Origin: Paramarasmius palmivorus
Taxonomy: Eukaryota > Basidiomycota > Agaricomycetes > Agaricales > Marasmiaceae
Direction: 5' to 3'
DNA: 64,000 bases
Assembly: GCA_037176845.1 (NCBI GenBank)
Contig: JAYKXP010000083.1
Span: forward strand, 180,149 to 244,148
Shown here: in pieces, positions 24,007-35,918 of the stretch
Position numbering within the stretch: the first letter of the stretch is position 1
How the letters are laid out: every line of letters begins with the position of its first letter
Program-made: the position numbers and the translations under genes
The notes under the pieces: generated by a model
What the model was told of the DNA's origin: nothing
The model's database searches: none
Seen by the model: only the letters and a program-made list of their open reading frames with translations

Positions 24007-24790
24007 CATGAAACCCAACATCAACAACGGAAAAAACGGTTACTTCCGCCCTGATGGGTACATCTCATGGTTTATTGCACTATTTTCATTGCCGACCGTC
24101 TTTTCATCGCAGGTACGCTAACCAAACACATCGAACTGCTCAGGATGGAACACCTCCGTACTGCTCAGCTCAATGGCAGGCAAGGCGAGTACTCTCGTCG
24201 TCCTCGGGTGTACGTATTCCTCATAATTACACACCTCTTTCACTGAATCTCGTGCCATTGCAATCAAAGATCCCCTGATCCACGTATTATCCAGGGAGAT
24301 CCATGACCCGAGTTGAACGTGGCAATGAACCACTGGAATGCTGCTATTAGTGAATATCATTTCAAAGAAGTTCAGGTCATCGCTCCACGCAGGTTTGTTT
24401 TTTTTAAAAAAAGAGAAACTTGTTCTTGTTCAATTCCATTGGACATTCCTTGCAAAAGTACACCAATTCACGTGGCTGCCAAGGCCCCACATGTCCCGAG
24501 CTGGGTGCATCCATGCACCAGTACAGCTCCGCGTTAGCTGAGGATCGATTGATAAAGGCTAATCGAAGGCTTCAGCAGGAGACCGTGTAGCTCAGCGACA
24601 ACAGACTGACACATACCCCTAGCAACCATATGCAAGCCCATACCCAAAGTCAAGCAAGAATACCCGCTACAGCAGCACGCGCCTGATCCGAACGATCAGC
24701 AACAGTCGCATATTCCACACACTCCATTAGCCGGACTCGTCGAGTACAAAAGGAAGAAGACGAGGTTACTGCGAGACGGTAAGCGCCATT
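24007..24790 (+). other. Unresolved multi-exon locus
   Basis: Several segments look coding and can be spliced. ATGAAACCC at 24008 opens MKPNINNGKNGYFRPDG, with a good donor (GTACAT) and an acceptor at 24115, continuing YANQTHRTAQDGTPPY. Further on, a frame with LAEDRLIKANRRLQQET (about 24535-24588) can splice by a GTGTAG..AAG intron into PIPKVKQEYPLQQH and a basic end KRKKTRLLRD. I could not find one continuous frame linking all parts; at least two alternative joins exist around 24240-24480. No domain recognised. Could be a real gene with a structure I have misread, or a decaying one. Confidence 0.3.
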
Positions 24791-25494
24791 TTTCATTTTG
24801 AAAGTGGGTTCGGTCACCGTTGATCCGTCAGAACAATAGGGCACTTGCTGGGCCTTGTTCGTCTTCCTTCCGTCGTAGGAAGCAAATAGATGGATATGAC
24901 TCCGTCATGGAGATGTTAAATCCACAATGGCTTCCAATTCGCTGCACACAACTTACGTCTTTTTGAAGACTTTATGATTTGATTTGGGATTTATGCGTAT
25001 GCCTCATGCTCCCTTATGCCATATGTACACCTTTTTTATGTCTACTTTTTTATTCGTACGCATCTATTCTGTCATTGCATTATTGAAATCAGTGTGAATT
25101 TTATATCGAGTAATTAAGCGCTGAGCGATGGAACGTTTAATTCGGGAAACCCCGAGCAATTTCGGGCCGCTAACCACTTGATCCTCATTGAAACGTTTTC
25201 ACTCTCCTCAAAGTCGTGACTACTTTTACTTCGTAGTAGTTACTATTACATATTCACATCTCAATGGGTTTGTGGTAAGGTACGCTGCGAAATGGACGTT
25301 CCGAAGTGAAAGAGATAGGCTGAAAGTAACTCGCGGGAAATGAATCATAGACTATCATCTGTTGGCTCTGAAAGAATAGGCTATCTGTCATCTTTGTAGA
25401 CTGGAACCCGCAGTAATAAATTCCTGAATCTTTACAATTGGATTGTTTCGACCAGGTACCAAGGATAGTCGCAGGATCATTTTTACGATCGTGA
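24791..25494. repeat. Intergenic with fragment of the 8.7/11.1 kb repeat
   Basis: 25110-25290 matches 11110-11240 and 8675-8850 (opening TTAAGCGCTGAG, then CGGGAAACCCCGAG-like and ACTCTCCTCAAAGTCGTG). It is a lone fragment of the upstream part of the Zn2Cys6 unit, with no Zn2Cys6 gene beside it. The remainder holds nothing recognisable. Confidence 0.5.
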
Positions 25495-26794
25495 CTATCC
25501 AGACTCGACATCACGTTCAGCAACGACAACTGCATTCATCTCTGATCCAATTTCTGCGTGGTTTTGCGATATATTTGTTGGACGATCCATTTCTAGCGCT
25601 CCAACTGTCATCATTTCGGTTCTCAAGTCGTTGAAGGCAATACCCAGGCCAACACGGACAATGACAATAGACGCAGTAATACCCAACAAAACTTGTTCAG
25701 TGCCCCTGAGATGATGAGTCATGCATAAGGACTCACAGCACAGCAGGACCATACTCGAAGCAAAGTCATAATAATCCTCTGATTCTGCTCGAAGTTTGGA
25801 TCGCTTACAAAAGCAGCAAGTGTAATGAGCAATGCCGAATAGACAACTCCGGACTCGAGTCTATATTTTGGTGAATTAGTCAAGAGCGTTTGAAGGTCAA
25901 TGTGATTCTCACGTTGCACTGAGGACAATTCTCTGCATACTCCGTGATTTGGTGCTTGTATTGGGAAACTTCACGATATATTGAATAGATTTTAAATGCT
26001 GGTGTGCCTCATGAGCTAAATGTGATCACTAGAGGAGATGGGTAGTGCTGCACCAATGAGCAACGAGAGGAGCAAATTGTTTGTTGCAATGCCCATTATT
26101 GCGATAGCGGGAACAGCGCCTAAGTCAAGCATGAATGCAGGAACTGCAGAAGCAATGAGATGGATGAAAATGATGGCGGCATGAATGACGTACTATGAGA
26201 ACCAGTCAACACGATGGGGAGAACGATAACCTTCCACTTTCTTCCCCAAACTGTATAACATCGTGATATCTGGATCATGTTAGCTAAGATCTCAAAGGGC
26301 GCTTCTTGTAACTACCAGGATAATGTCAGCGAGCCAGCTTAAGATAGAGTTGGGCTCGTTAATCAGGTTAGGGAAACCGTGATAGACGTATTGTGCCTAC
26401 CTACAGACAATTTCCAGATGAGGAGGTAGAGTCCCAATCACGAAATGACGCGAGCAACCCAACGACGGCATCAGAAAGCACATCTTCGAGATGTCATCCG
26501 ACGTGTCTAACACAAGACCTGTTGTTGCAAGAATAAAAATGAGAATGTTGGCAATCAGGTTGTATTTCTGTGACGCTTTGTTCCGCTTCCACATAATATG
26601 CATACAAATCCCGAAGGTCACTATGTAAATACCTTCAAAGAGTGAGTCCTATTCGAGTAGAAAGATTGATTGTTGACTCACCGTATAGTATGGACCCTGC
26701 CTGCACAACGAGTGAGACATGCAACCGGTCAGTTGAAATAGGCGCGTACCACAATGGTGATTGTCCGGTATACCGCCGATGTAGATTGTTCCAT
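25495..26794 (-). pseudogene. 7-TM family copy D, frameshifted
   Basis: Reading the minus strand from 26794, exon 1 (15 codons ending TIV), the 19-nt exon 2, the long exon 3 with FGICMHIMWKRNKAS and YNLIANILIF, the 22-nt exon (WLADIIL), the RCYTVWGRKWKV exon and the NNLLLSLLI exon all splice in frame. The SIYREV exon then lacks 2 nt compared with copies I and K before MQRIV, so the frame is lost. The acceptor before the last exon, AG|GG in other copies, reads TG|GG here, so the conserved GITASIVIVRVGLGIAF exon (to the TAG at 25495) cannot be joined normally. I call it a recent pseudogene; both lesions could be checked by resequencing. Confidence 0.7.
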
Positions 26795-29245
26795 GTCGAG
26801 GGGGCGGATGCCGGACACAGAGATCAGCCGCAGCTATATAAACCAGCAGGCAGGATGCGGGATATAGCATCAGTGTCAGTCATGATGAAAGCTGTGGGTG
26901 TCCATCATCGTTTGTTGGTACTCTAGATACCATCCTGCTCGATATACATACGTTCATCACACTATAGTTTCTCGTCTGAGTTCGAAGTACAGAATGTTTC
27001 GCTAGTTTCCTTTAAGATATCAGAGAGACGCTGCCCACTACCTGATGATAGGACCGACATCCAGAGTGTTCTGATAGATACCAACGATAAAAGGACATCG
27101 TCAACCTGCCACGAAAGGGGCGGCGATCTCTAGTAGGCGATTTATTGCGCTAATGCCCACTGAAGTGTCACGACGACTACTACATACTTCACAATTGACG
27201 CCCTACGTCTTGAGTCCAACGGCCCACGATGTCGTACCACCAACAAATATATGACTTGGAGCAGGTACAACGACGAAGATGAAGAACATATTCAGGACGC
27301 TGCAGCATCAGGGATTGATGGCAACTCGTGGCAAAGATCAAAGATGAGTATCTCTTCATCACGCCCATTCATCGAAAGGAAGAATCAATCTGGTAGCGAA
27401 GAACTTGAAAGGGCGGGGAATATGCACAGCTCGAGAGATCCAAAACCTATTCATGAACAGAATCAAACATAATCAACCCCGTGAAGCCTTCCATGTCGGA
27501 TACGCCCTGTTCCGGAAATGATCATTACCACTTAGCTAGAGCTACGCAAAGCTCGCCGTGAGCGGACAAATGGGACGAGAATTCTGAATTTGTTCTGAAT
27601 GCACGACTCGCCGAATACATACCAACCCAAGTGACGTTCTAGGTCGTGATTTCGACAGCTAAGATTGTCGTGGCTCTCCAACTCGTAAGAAAAGAGCTAT
27701 AGTTGATCACAATTATCTTGTATTGACGCACAACAGGATTAGATGACATGACGACTCTTACATATATATGGTTACCACACAGTTAACACTCTACATCTTC
27801 ATTTCAGCGGCGCAAGACGCTATACCACCAACCAATTTACGAGTCAGAGTAATGATGAATCAGGGGACAAATGAGGCAGTCGTTTTGAGGTTATGGCAGC
27901 AGTAAGGCGATGGCCGAATTATCACCAGATTCCAGCATGTCTAGGGGGAACAGCGTCGACGGAATCGGATGGATGTTTCGGTTCAAAGGCAACCAACACC
28001 AGCGGATCATTGGAAAGCTCGAGAATCTGAGAGTTGAATGGTGTGTGTCGTGCAGAATTCCTTCCCACTCATTTACATCAATAGACTTGTAATGACATCA
28101 TCAATCAATGAGGTCTTCGCTCTTTGACGGATCGCAGCTCCATGTCTTCATTATAATTGGAGCTCGAGAATGTCGGAAATAGATACCATACGTAGCTATT
28201 GGGGCTTCGATGGCATTCAACAAACCAAATGGCATACATCGTACCAAATCCCGCACCGATCGATGGTTACTAACGCAGAGCATTGCAATGTCTCCGGGTA
28301 ACACCTAGTGTGGACGTCCGTCTGATTAACACTGTGAACGTTAATTCCACCATTTTTGACCCATTGTGTACGGGAGTATATTTTCTGGCTCTTCACCCTG
28401 GAGTGCGATGGTACCTGGGCGCTTGCGTCATTATTGTGGTGCGTGCCTGAATCCAACTGCGCGTCACACCTCGGTCACGCCCACAAAAAATCGCTTTCTA
28501 TAGATGAACTCCGACTTCGTAACTCCCCAGGAACTCTCTGTTCTTGATCGCCATCTTCAACTGAAAATGTCTTCGGTATCCCACCGAGTTCAGTTCATCT
28601 TGAGAGGTTACAGGATCTATGTCAAGGCACGATCATGCCGACGAAGGAACACTTTCGGTTGGATGTATTTTCCGGGGTACTTAGTGGCTCAGGTACGTCG
28701 ATTCTGGCTTCTTTTGAAGTTGAGCTTGGCTCAGATTATCATCACATCCCGTGAGCCTTTATACTGCATCCATTTAGGTTTACTCGGCTATTCGCCATGT
28801 ACAAACGCATGTAGTGGTGAAATGTGCTTGGCGTTAGGTCTCGTCATGGGACCGCTAGTGGAACCTCTTTCCACTTCTCGAAGGCTGTAATCCCAAGAGA
28901 TCATCAATCGCGCTGGAAATGCGCATGCGATGAACAGTCATACTTTGCTTGGCATATCGGTCAAATATTCGGCATTTCTTTGTCCGAAAGTTTCGTTGAC
29001 AGTCTTGAGCATGAATGAGGCCGTCTCCTGTTCTGGTAAATCTTTTATACCGAGACGGACTCCCGCTCTCAGCTTTCGGTCCCGCCTCGGTCATCAGCGC
29101 TTGGTGTACTTGTCTTGAATCATTGCGTTATCCCGAACAGATGGATGCACTTCCATCAAACCTAGTTCTATCATGGCTACTTATACCTTCATTGAACTTT
29201 CGTGCCTACCGTTCGCATACGCCTACCACGTTGGATCTCCCAGAC
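26795..29245. other. 2.4 kb without a supportable gene
   Basis: The longest frame is 128 codons (28504-28890, plus strand); others are 60-94. None carries a known motif or a match elsewhere in the window. Possible small genes with introns cannot be excluded around 27240-27480 and 28500-28890. Confidence 0.4.
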
Positions 29246-29684
29246 ATGCCATACACTGAAGCTTTGTACCTTGCCGTTACTGCAGTATGTATCGCTTCCC
29301 TGAGCACATTCAGCTCGAACGCTCATCAATATTATAGTGGAATTTTCTACTGTACGGTACGTTCCAGTGCTCACCTTGTTGACTTCCTACTCTCAGTATC
29401 CCCAAAGGTGCATATATTGTACTATTTGGTATCTGCGTGTACATCTTGCGCAAACGACAACGGGAGGCATATAAATATAACCTTCTTGCCAATATCATTC
29501 TCTTTCTTCTTACATCGGTTTACCTTGCACTCGGGATGGTACATGATATCCTTGCTGTGTGTGAAAGGTAAGTAAGCCATAGTTATGAAACTGCTTTACT
29601 GACTTGACATTCCTTAGTTGTTCTCGACTCTCGGACGACGAACTGAATGTCGCGCCGACTTTCCGGATATTCAACCTAGCGTAG
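29246..29684 (+). pseudogene. 7-TM family copy E, truncated
   Basis: Exons 29246-29284, 29338-29356 and 29408-29567 have the sizes of copies B and C (39, 19, 160) and encode the N-terminus with FGICVYILRKRQ and YKYNLLANIILF. A following exon begins at 29618 in the correct phase but runs into an unrelated sequence and a TAG at 29682-29684, giving at most 94 residues with only TM1 and TM2. The truncation point (about 29660) coincides with the left edge of the P1/block Z duplication, so arrival of that segment probably removed the rest of the gene. Confidence 0.7.
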
Positions 29685-29723
29685 GACATTAAATCAGACT
29701 TGAACTTGATCTCCAGACTCGCA

Positions 29724-31012
29724 ATGGCATCAAGACTCTACGCCCCCTTCACCCTCAGCCCGCCGGTTCGGGCAGTCCCAGCGTTGATCGCTGCGGTGGT
29801 GGTTCTGGGATGGGGTTGGGGTCTCGTTAGGCTCACTTCGGATTCTACTTTGGGAGAGTATGATAAGAAGTGCGTACCAGATTAGTTCTATCGCCACAGT
29901 GAGCTCATGCATGCGTAGTTTGAGCTATCATACCCAGGAAGAAAGGGACTCGGTGGTGGAGGATCCATTGATACAAATCAAGGAAGTCGACTCTGACGTC
30001 TCGAAGGACGATAGTGACATTGGGGACTTGGAAGACACTTGCATGGGAATTGAAAGGTATAGCTATCATCTTTTCTTCTTCTACGAGCTGATTGGTGTCT
30101 AGTGATCATGATCAAAGTGAAGAAACCGACTCGGAGGCATTGATACAAGAGTCCGATCCGAAAAGTCTTGTTCCCGACTTGCACAGTAAATTCGAAAAAG
30201 TCACCTTCGGCTTGGGCCTTCTTGCTGTGAGGTATGTTTTCCTGTGTGATTCCGATTTGAGGACGAAGCTCACAAAGCATTAGTCCCCCAGACAAAGAGT
30301 ATGAAGTACTACCAGATACGCCGCTACGTGATACCATTTTAGCCGCAGCGCTGCTGAAAGGTGACACTATCTCAAACTCGGATACCACCTCCTTGGATGA
30401 TATGGATATATACGTTGTCGCCTGTCCCCGCTCTTCACGTTCCGGACCACGACTTGAAGACTCACGACCACATGGGTCGAAGTTTGACACTTCAACGGTT
30501 ACGTGTTTCAATAATGGCGACACAAATGATATCAACGCCACCAAACCAGACTCAAACAACTTACCTCCAGCATTCCGACCCGAATCATCATTACCGTCAC
30601 CTGAGTCGACACCTATCAAGAAGATGTCACGAGCTAAGCCCAAGGAACGTAAAGTATGCAAGTATATTCCTGAACATCTTACCAAAATGTGCGTCTCCCA
30701 TTTTCCCCGCAATTCATCGACTCACCAGCAGTAGGAGCCTCGCCCGAAGGTATTACATCGATCTCCAAACTTTCTACAACAAAGTAGCCTACGAAGATGA
30801 GTTTAAAGCATGGTACGATAACCGTGAGGTGGATGCCGAATTGAAGGAGAAGTTTGCTTTGAGAGCTGCTGAGCTTCGTCGAGATGTGCGTTTCTCTTCT
30901 TCTTATAAGCTGGTGTTTTATGATGCTAATTGAGATTTGGATATAGAGGGATAATTCCAACGCGAGATCAAGAAGGGCGGCTAGAAAGTCTGAGCCGGCT
31001 GGGAGCCCGTAG
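29724..31012 (+). CDS. Orphan acidic protein with N-terminal TM helix, P1
   Basis: Six exons (29724-29869, 29919-30056, 30103-30231, 30284-30688, 30735-30885, 30947-31012) join in frame to 344 residues; introns are 46-61 nt with GTNNGT-type donors. Residues about 18-38 form one hydrophobic helix (AAVVVLGWGWGLV). It is followed by a long acidic, Ser-rich, probably disordered region, a motif ESSLPSPESTP plus RAKPK near 243-262, a conserved helical segment VAYEDEFKAW near 289-298, and a basic tail. The paralogue P2 at 58.8 kb shares all these parts. I recognise no known family. The helix could be a signal anchor with the acidic body in the cytosol or lumen. Every exon boundary in phase plus a paralogue with matching introns makes this a real gene; function unknown. 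Confidence 0.8.
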
Positions 31013-31039
31013 GATTCGCCGATGTAGTAGGGGGTACGG

Positions 31040-32830
31040 GACTATCCGGGCGGAGTTTGTCGGAGTTTCTACGTAGTTTACAGGCGTTCTAGCACGTTGT
31101 ACCTAGGAATCTTGGACATTTATTTAACCAATGAATGTATACTTTTTTTACTTCCTCGGGGGAGCCATGAACAAAGCTGGTAAAAAGGCACTCGACCACG
31201 ATGTAGACCACCGCGAGGGACGATTTCGCAGTTGTGGAACGGATATTGAATGTTGAATGTCCTCTTGAGCTGGGAAGGCGTAACAGTGATCAGAGTCAAG
31301 ACTGAACCTCCTCGGAGATAGTCCACGTGGGTCACACAAGGCTTTCCGTTTGGGATTACGCAATCAGCTTCGTTTTTTTTCCCAATTGAACCGACTGTCC
31401 TTCCGAGTCCAAATGGTCGTCTCTTGAGGAATCAGAAGATGGAGTTGCAAAGGATGCAGGTGAGTATCAGAGCATACATTTGTTCCTTCTTCTCAGTTGT
31501 AGGCTCACCGTTCTCAGCACGAGTAGCACAACCCATTTCTCTTGCTCAGGGTGAAATTTCATGCGTCCCGTTCCTCGCTCTCTCTACCCACGAAAGGCCT
31601 ACGAGATCCAATAATCTCTTCTCTTCGCATGCAGCACCCAAAGCAGACTAGTCCCCCTCGTCGCATCATCGCCTTTGGCTCTCAGCACAATCACAATCTA
31701 AACTCACTCTTCCCCTATCCTACCCCCACAAACCTACATCCCGACGTCTTTCGTCCCGATCCTGTTAAAGAAACTCCTCAATGTTCCTCGTCTAATGAAT
31801 GTATGAGCATTACATGTTCGATTTTCGGGATCGCGACTGATCCCTATCCAGGCATGTGGCCCTTCCAAGTCATAAGCCATACTCGAGCTCGCGTATCCCC
31901 CAACAAACCTCAACTCCTGCCATTTATGAAGCCAAACACCATCATCTTCTCTACAATCAACGACTTCATCCATTCGCATACACCAGCTTAGAATGCCGCC
32001 AATAATCCGAAAGTTAGGTGAAGCAAAGCGGCTACCATACATTCTCGAAGTAGGACGTCCTTCCCGCTTTTGCTTTCCTGCCATCCTCCAATCGCCCTTC
32101 TCTCGATCGAGATCATCAAGCTCAGGAATGAGTCGAAAGGACAGATCTTCTCAACTGGGTAGTAGGGTACGTGATGGGGATGAGGCCTTGAGGAAGGCTC
32201 AAATCATAAGTCATGGGCTAGAATCGGTTTCTGCATACCTCACTGGGATAGAGCGAGTCTTATGGAGTGGGGGGGTTTTGGTTATCTAAAGACTACAAGT
32301 TCAACCTCATGGCGGGCTATGGTTCTATCTTCTTGGCATCTGGAGATGTAAAGTCCTCGGAAATAGGTCAGCGGGCGCATTTAGGGGTAATGGAAGCGAG
32401 GTGTTTTAGCTATCAATACGATGTCCTTGCTTGTTATTTCTTTCTGCTCATTCGTTGACTCTGAGATATTTTATTCCAGCCCCAGCACAACTACCTCGAC
32501 CTAATCGATATTTACTCCTCGCTCAAGATTCCAATCCGAATGATCTCTGTCCCTGTCCATCGCGAAGACCAATTGTAATCAATCACTCCTTACTATCGTC
32601 CCTTAGCGTTGCCCATCCAAGTTTGTTGTTCCTTCTCCGTACCAAAATGTCTATCCCCAATTTCTCGACTTCATAAGCACATCCTTCCATTCATATTCCT
32701 TCGATCTGTCTATTTTCAGGGACGCATCCACATATACGCAGGCTCAAGGATCAAGATCGTTATATGTACCGCTACCGTCATTTCACCTTTGACTTGGTGA
32801 GCTAAAGTTTAAACGTTCGGGACCGTCTCT
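31040..32830. repeat. Block Z copy 1 (downstream of P1)
   Basis: Matches 60000-61660 along its whole length, and parts match 33050-33780 and 38690-39010. On the minus strand a 116-codon frame (31734-32084) shares a pattern with the frame at 33453-33680 of the third copy: DGxWLH, ASSxVVxDDL-like, HxWIxIxxD. In the second copy this frame is shifted. A genuine minus-strand gene may have existed here, but I cannot build a complete model. Confidence 0.55.
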
Positions 32831-33049
32831 AATCGTACTTGTTGTCTACCATGAAGGAGGAGGGCAAAAAACTAGATCACTTCTATCATCTAAGTATGTC
32901 CTTTCCGATTGAACTAGGCGCAGGGGTAATAGAGGCATGCCCCTGGAGATACTGTACGGACGCACCACGTGACTCGGAGTACCGCGGGGTTGATGACGTT
33001 ATTTTTTAATTTTTTTTTTCTCAACGGTCCCCATAGCTTCTTTTCTTCT

Positions 33050-33800
33050 CCGCCTTCGTCTCCTCTACGAATCTGCGAAGCAACCGGGAGGATGTATCTG
33101 CAAAGGTTGCAGGTGAGTATGTACTTGGTCCTTCTTGTCCAGTCGTTGATCCACCGCTACCAGCATGGATAGCTCGGCTCATTGATACCTTTCTTATACC
33201 TTTCTTCCCGCTCGAGATGTCTTGCCACGCATATGAATTTAAAACCAGACCTCATCCCTTCCTCACCTGCAGCACGGATAGCGGACTAGTGTCTACATTC
33301 ATCGCAACGTTGTCTTCGGCTCCCGGTACAATTGCCATCGAAACTCGTTCTTCACTCTTTCCTCCACGTCCAAGCCTAAAAAATTCAAAGCTCTATCCTG
33401 CACCATAGGAGTCCAACATCCTCTAAGGTGATGGCACCTCCTGTTAAGAACGCTACGTACTCCCGTATACACCGACGTGTGAGTACTCTGAGCATTTGAG
33501 CTTTGGTTTGGTATCGTGATCGACCCTTATCCAGGTGTGTGACCTTTTCAAGTCATCGGCTACAACTACCCTAGAACTCGCGCATTCCTCCACGAACACT
33601 CGATCCCTGGGTTCGTGAAGCCAGAAACCATCCGTTGCCTCGAACAAAATCGAATGGACATTGCATCCATTCCCATGCATATTCGTATCGACAGTTTAAG
33701 GAACGCTCAGCTGTATAGTCGTAGGATATCCTTCCGTTTCCTCTCCCACCCACTGACCACGATCTACGTCAGGACGCTCATTCTTTTGACTATGCATTTC
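33050..33800. repeat. Block Z copy 3 (partial)
   Basis: Starts with a stretch like 31430-31500 (GCAAAGGTTGCAGGTGAGTAT) and continues with sequence like 31800-31990. The minus frame 33453-33680 keeps DGFWLHEPRD and HTWIRVDHD, comparable to copy 1. Confidence 0.5.
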
Positions 33801-34602
33801 AGCTGACGGTTATACAAAGATCTCAGAAGATGAACATGGATCGTTGAATAGTCGGAAATTGAGGAGAGAGAAGCGTTTCGACTGGTTCGTACTAATGACA
33901 TCGTTTACTATGCTCGATTCTCAAATCTATATCTATCTGGTCTTATTGTCTACGGATTCGAATTCGCTGATAATTGGCATCGCATCTTTCTTTCGATTGC
34001 TCGAATCTAGAAAGTTTTGGCGCGGGAAATACCCTAAGCGTTGACTTTGTCACGGTCATTTTGGGGTACGCTGGCCAGGAATTAACGACATGATATGTCG
34101 GAGAGTCATTGCTTCCGCACAGTATCATTGGATCATGGATCATTGGATATTGAGATCGATCACCATCTTGATGGTCGGTTCAGATAGTATCGTCATGGGG
34201 ATGCACAGCGCAACTTGCTTCTCGGACGATTCAGTTGCACTTGGACACGGTGCGTACATTAGACATTATCCTTTGCTCTTGCTTTGTTCCTAGACTTGAT
34301 TTTGTTCCTGTTCATCACAGCCTACTCTTATACAACTGTTACCATGGTTCATTGAATGAAACCGCACGGAGGTCTGCTTTAGTCTTCGCCGTCCGCAAGG
34401 CTTGGATCTCAGTGACTCACTCGATAGATATCTTGATGCCTGGGGCTCCGTTGATGATGTAGTCGCAATGTTGATTTGAGGGTGCACAAGTATCCAACGG
34501 GACCGCCAGACATTCGTCATAGTGATGATCACCAGGTTCAGCATACTTATGACCAGCTAGTTGGGGTTCTGGTACCTCGTTCGCACCTCCACCACTCTCA
34601 AG
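33801..34602. other. Upstream region of 7-TM copy F
   Basis: No supported gene; frames of 60-84 codons only. Confidence 0.4.
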
Positions 34603-35918
34603 ATGATGTCCATATTTGAAGGACTCCTGTGCTCTGGGTTTGAGAGTGAAGCAATTTGGTTCATAATAAACGCAGAGGTACGCACTATCTCATCTTGATT
34701 GTATTTAAGTGCTCACTGTTGCAATGACGCAGTTCCATACCTTAATCTTTGGTGAGCTCCTCCGTGCGTTTAGCCTATGGCTTTCTCACTTATTCAAGGT
34801 GCCCACGTAGTCACGTATGGAATCTGTACATACATCCTGTTGAAAAAGGATCACCCGGGGCGAAACTACAACCTATTTGCCAACACAGCAATATTTTTAG
34901 GTTCTGTCGCGGGTCTTATATACATTACAATCGCAGATTCAAATAATTTTCGCGGTTGTGGTTCGAAAGATGATGGCTCCCTGTTAGCCTTTATCGTTGG
35001 AACTGCTTGTAGGTCAGTATCCAAGACTTGATCTATCTTTGCCATGCTTACCAAGTATTATTCAGTTTCTTGGCTGACACCATTTTGGTAATCTGAGTTC
35101 CATACTCGAATGCTTCAAAATTGACCTGACTGTCACTGGTAGATATGGCGATGTTTCGTAGTTTGGGGAAGAAACAGGAAGGTTATCGCTATTCCTGTCG
35201 TATTATCCGTGGGTAGTCATGGTAAATCTCGCTCGTTTTCACCATGGTTTAATGACTTACGTCGTTCTTCCAGCAACTATCTGGGCTGCACCTAGCATTG
35301 TATTACTGGCAATTGCCGTAAATAATTTAATCCTTTCATCGCTCATCGGTAAATCACCTCTTACCAAAGGCCTCTGCATTACCTGGCTGAATGTCACCAA
35401 TATTCTCCGTAGCGTTTCAAATCTTTTCAATCAATCGCAAAGTGGCACAATACATCCAACGCCAACAGCAAAACATGTACAGAATAGTAATTTCTGCAAC
35501 GTGAGCCGCTGTTATAATTGCCCTTGATTGGTACCAATAAAACGAGCATAATCTAATAGACTTGAATCTGGAATAATTTATTCAATAATTCTCACACTGA
35601 TATGGGTTCCGTATGGACAGGTACTCCTTGTACGCGCTTGGGCTCCCGTCGCTGTGAGTCTTCCGTATCATATTGATTCCAATACCCAATTAATCTGCCA
35701 TCTAGGGTATCACTTCGTCCATTGTTATCATTCGAGTCAGTCTAGGTGTTGCGTTCAACGATTTAGAAACCGAGATGAGGACCGTCCGAGCTTTGGAGAG
35801 CGAGCAAGGGACATTGCCAATCACAGGAGTCAATCGTAACGCTGGAGAAGCAGGGGAAGAGCATCCATCGAATGAAGTCGTTGTCATTGGACGTGATATC
35901 GAGTCCAAGCAATTGTGA
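34603..35918 (+). CDS. Seven-TM membrane protein, family copy F (intact)
   Basis: Nine exons (34603-34677, 34733-34751, 34799-35012, 35066-35087, 35143-35221, 35274-35348, 35413-35500, 35560-35653, 35706-35918) join in frame to 292 residues. Landmarks: YGICTYILLKKD, YNLFANTAIF, FLADTIL, WRCFVVWG, NNLILSSLI, IFSINRKVA, LESGIIYS and GITSSIVIIRVSLGVAF. The TM4-TM5 exon is 75 nt (93-120 in relatives) and the TM6-TM7 exon 94 nt (154-175), so two loops are shorter. The N-terminus is about 10 residues longer than in B or C; ATG occurs at 34603 and 34606. Exon 3 is not split. Membrane protein of unknown ligand. Followed by relic M and copy G in the same orientation. Confidence 0.83.

Noticed and set aside
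29978..30933. 244-codon minus frame and 190-codon plus frame
   Set aside because: Both overlap the six-exon P1 gene in other frames and cross its introns; not conserved in P2.
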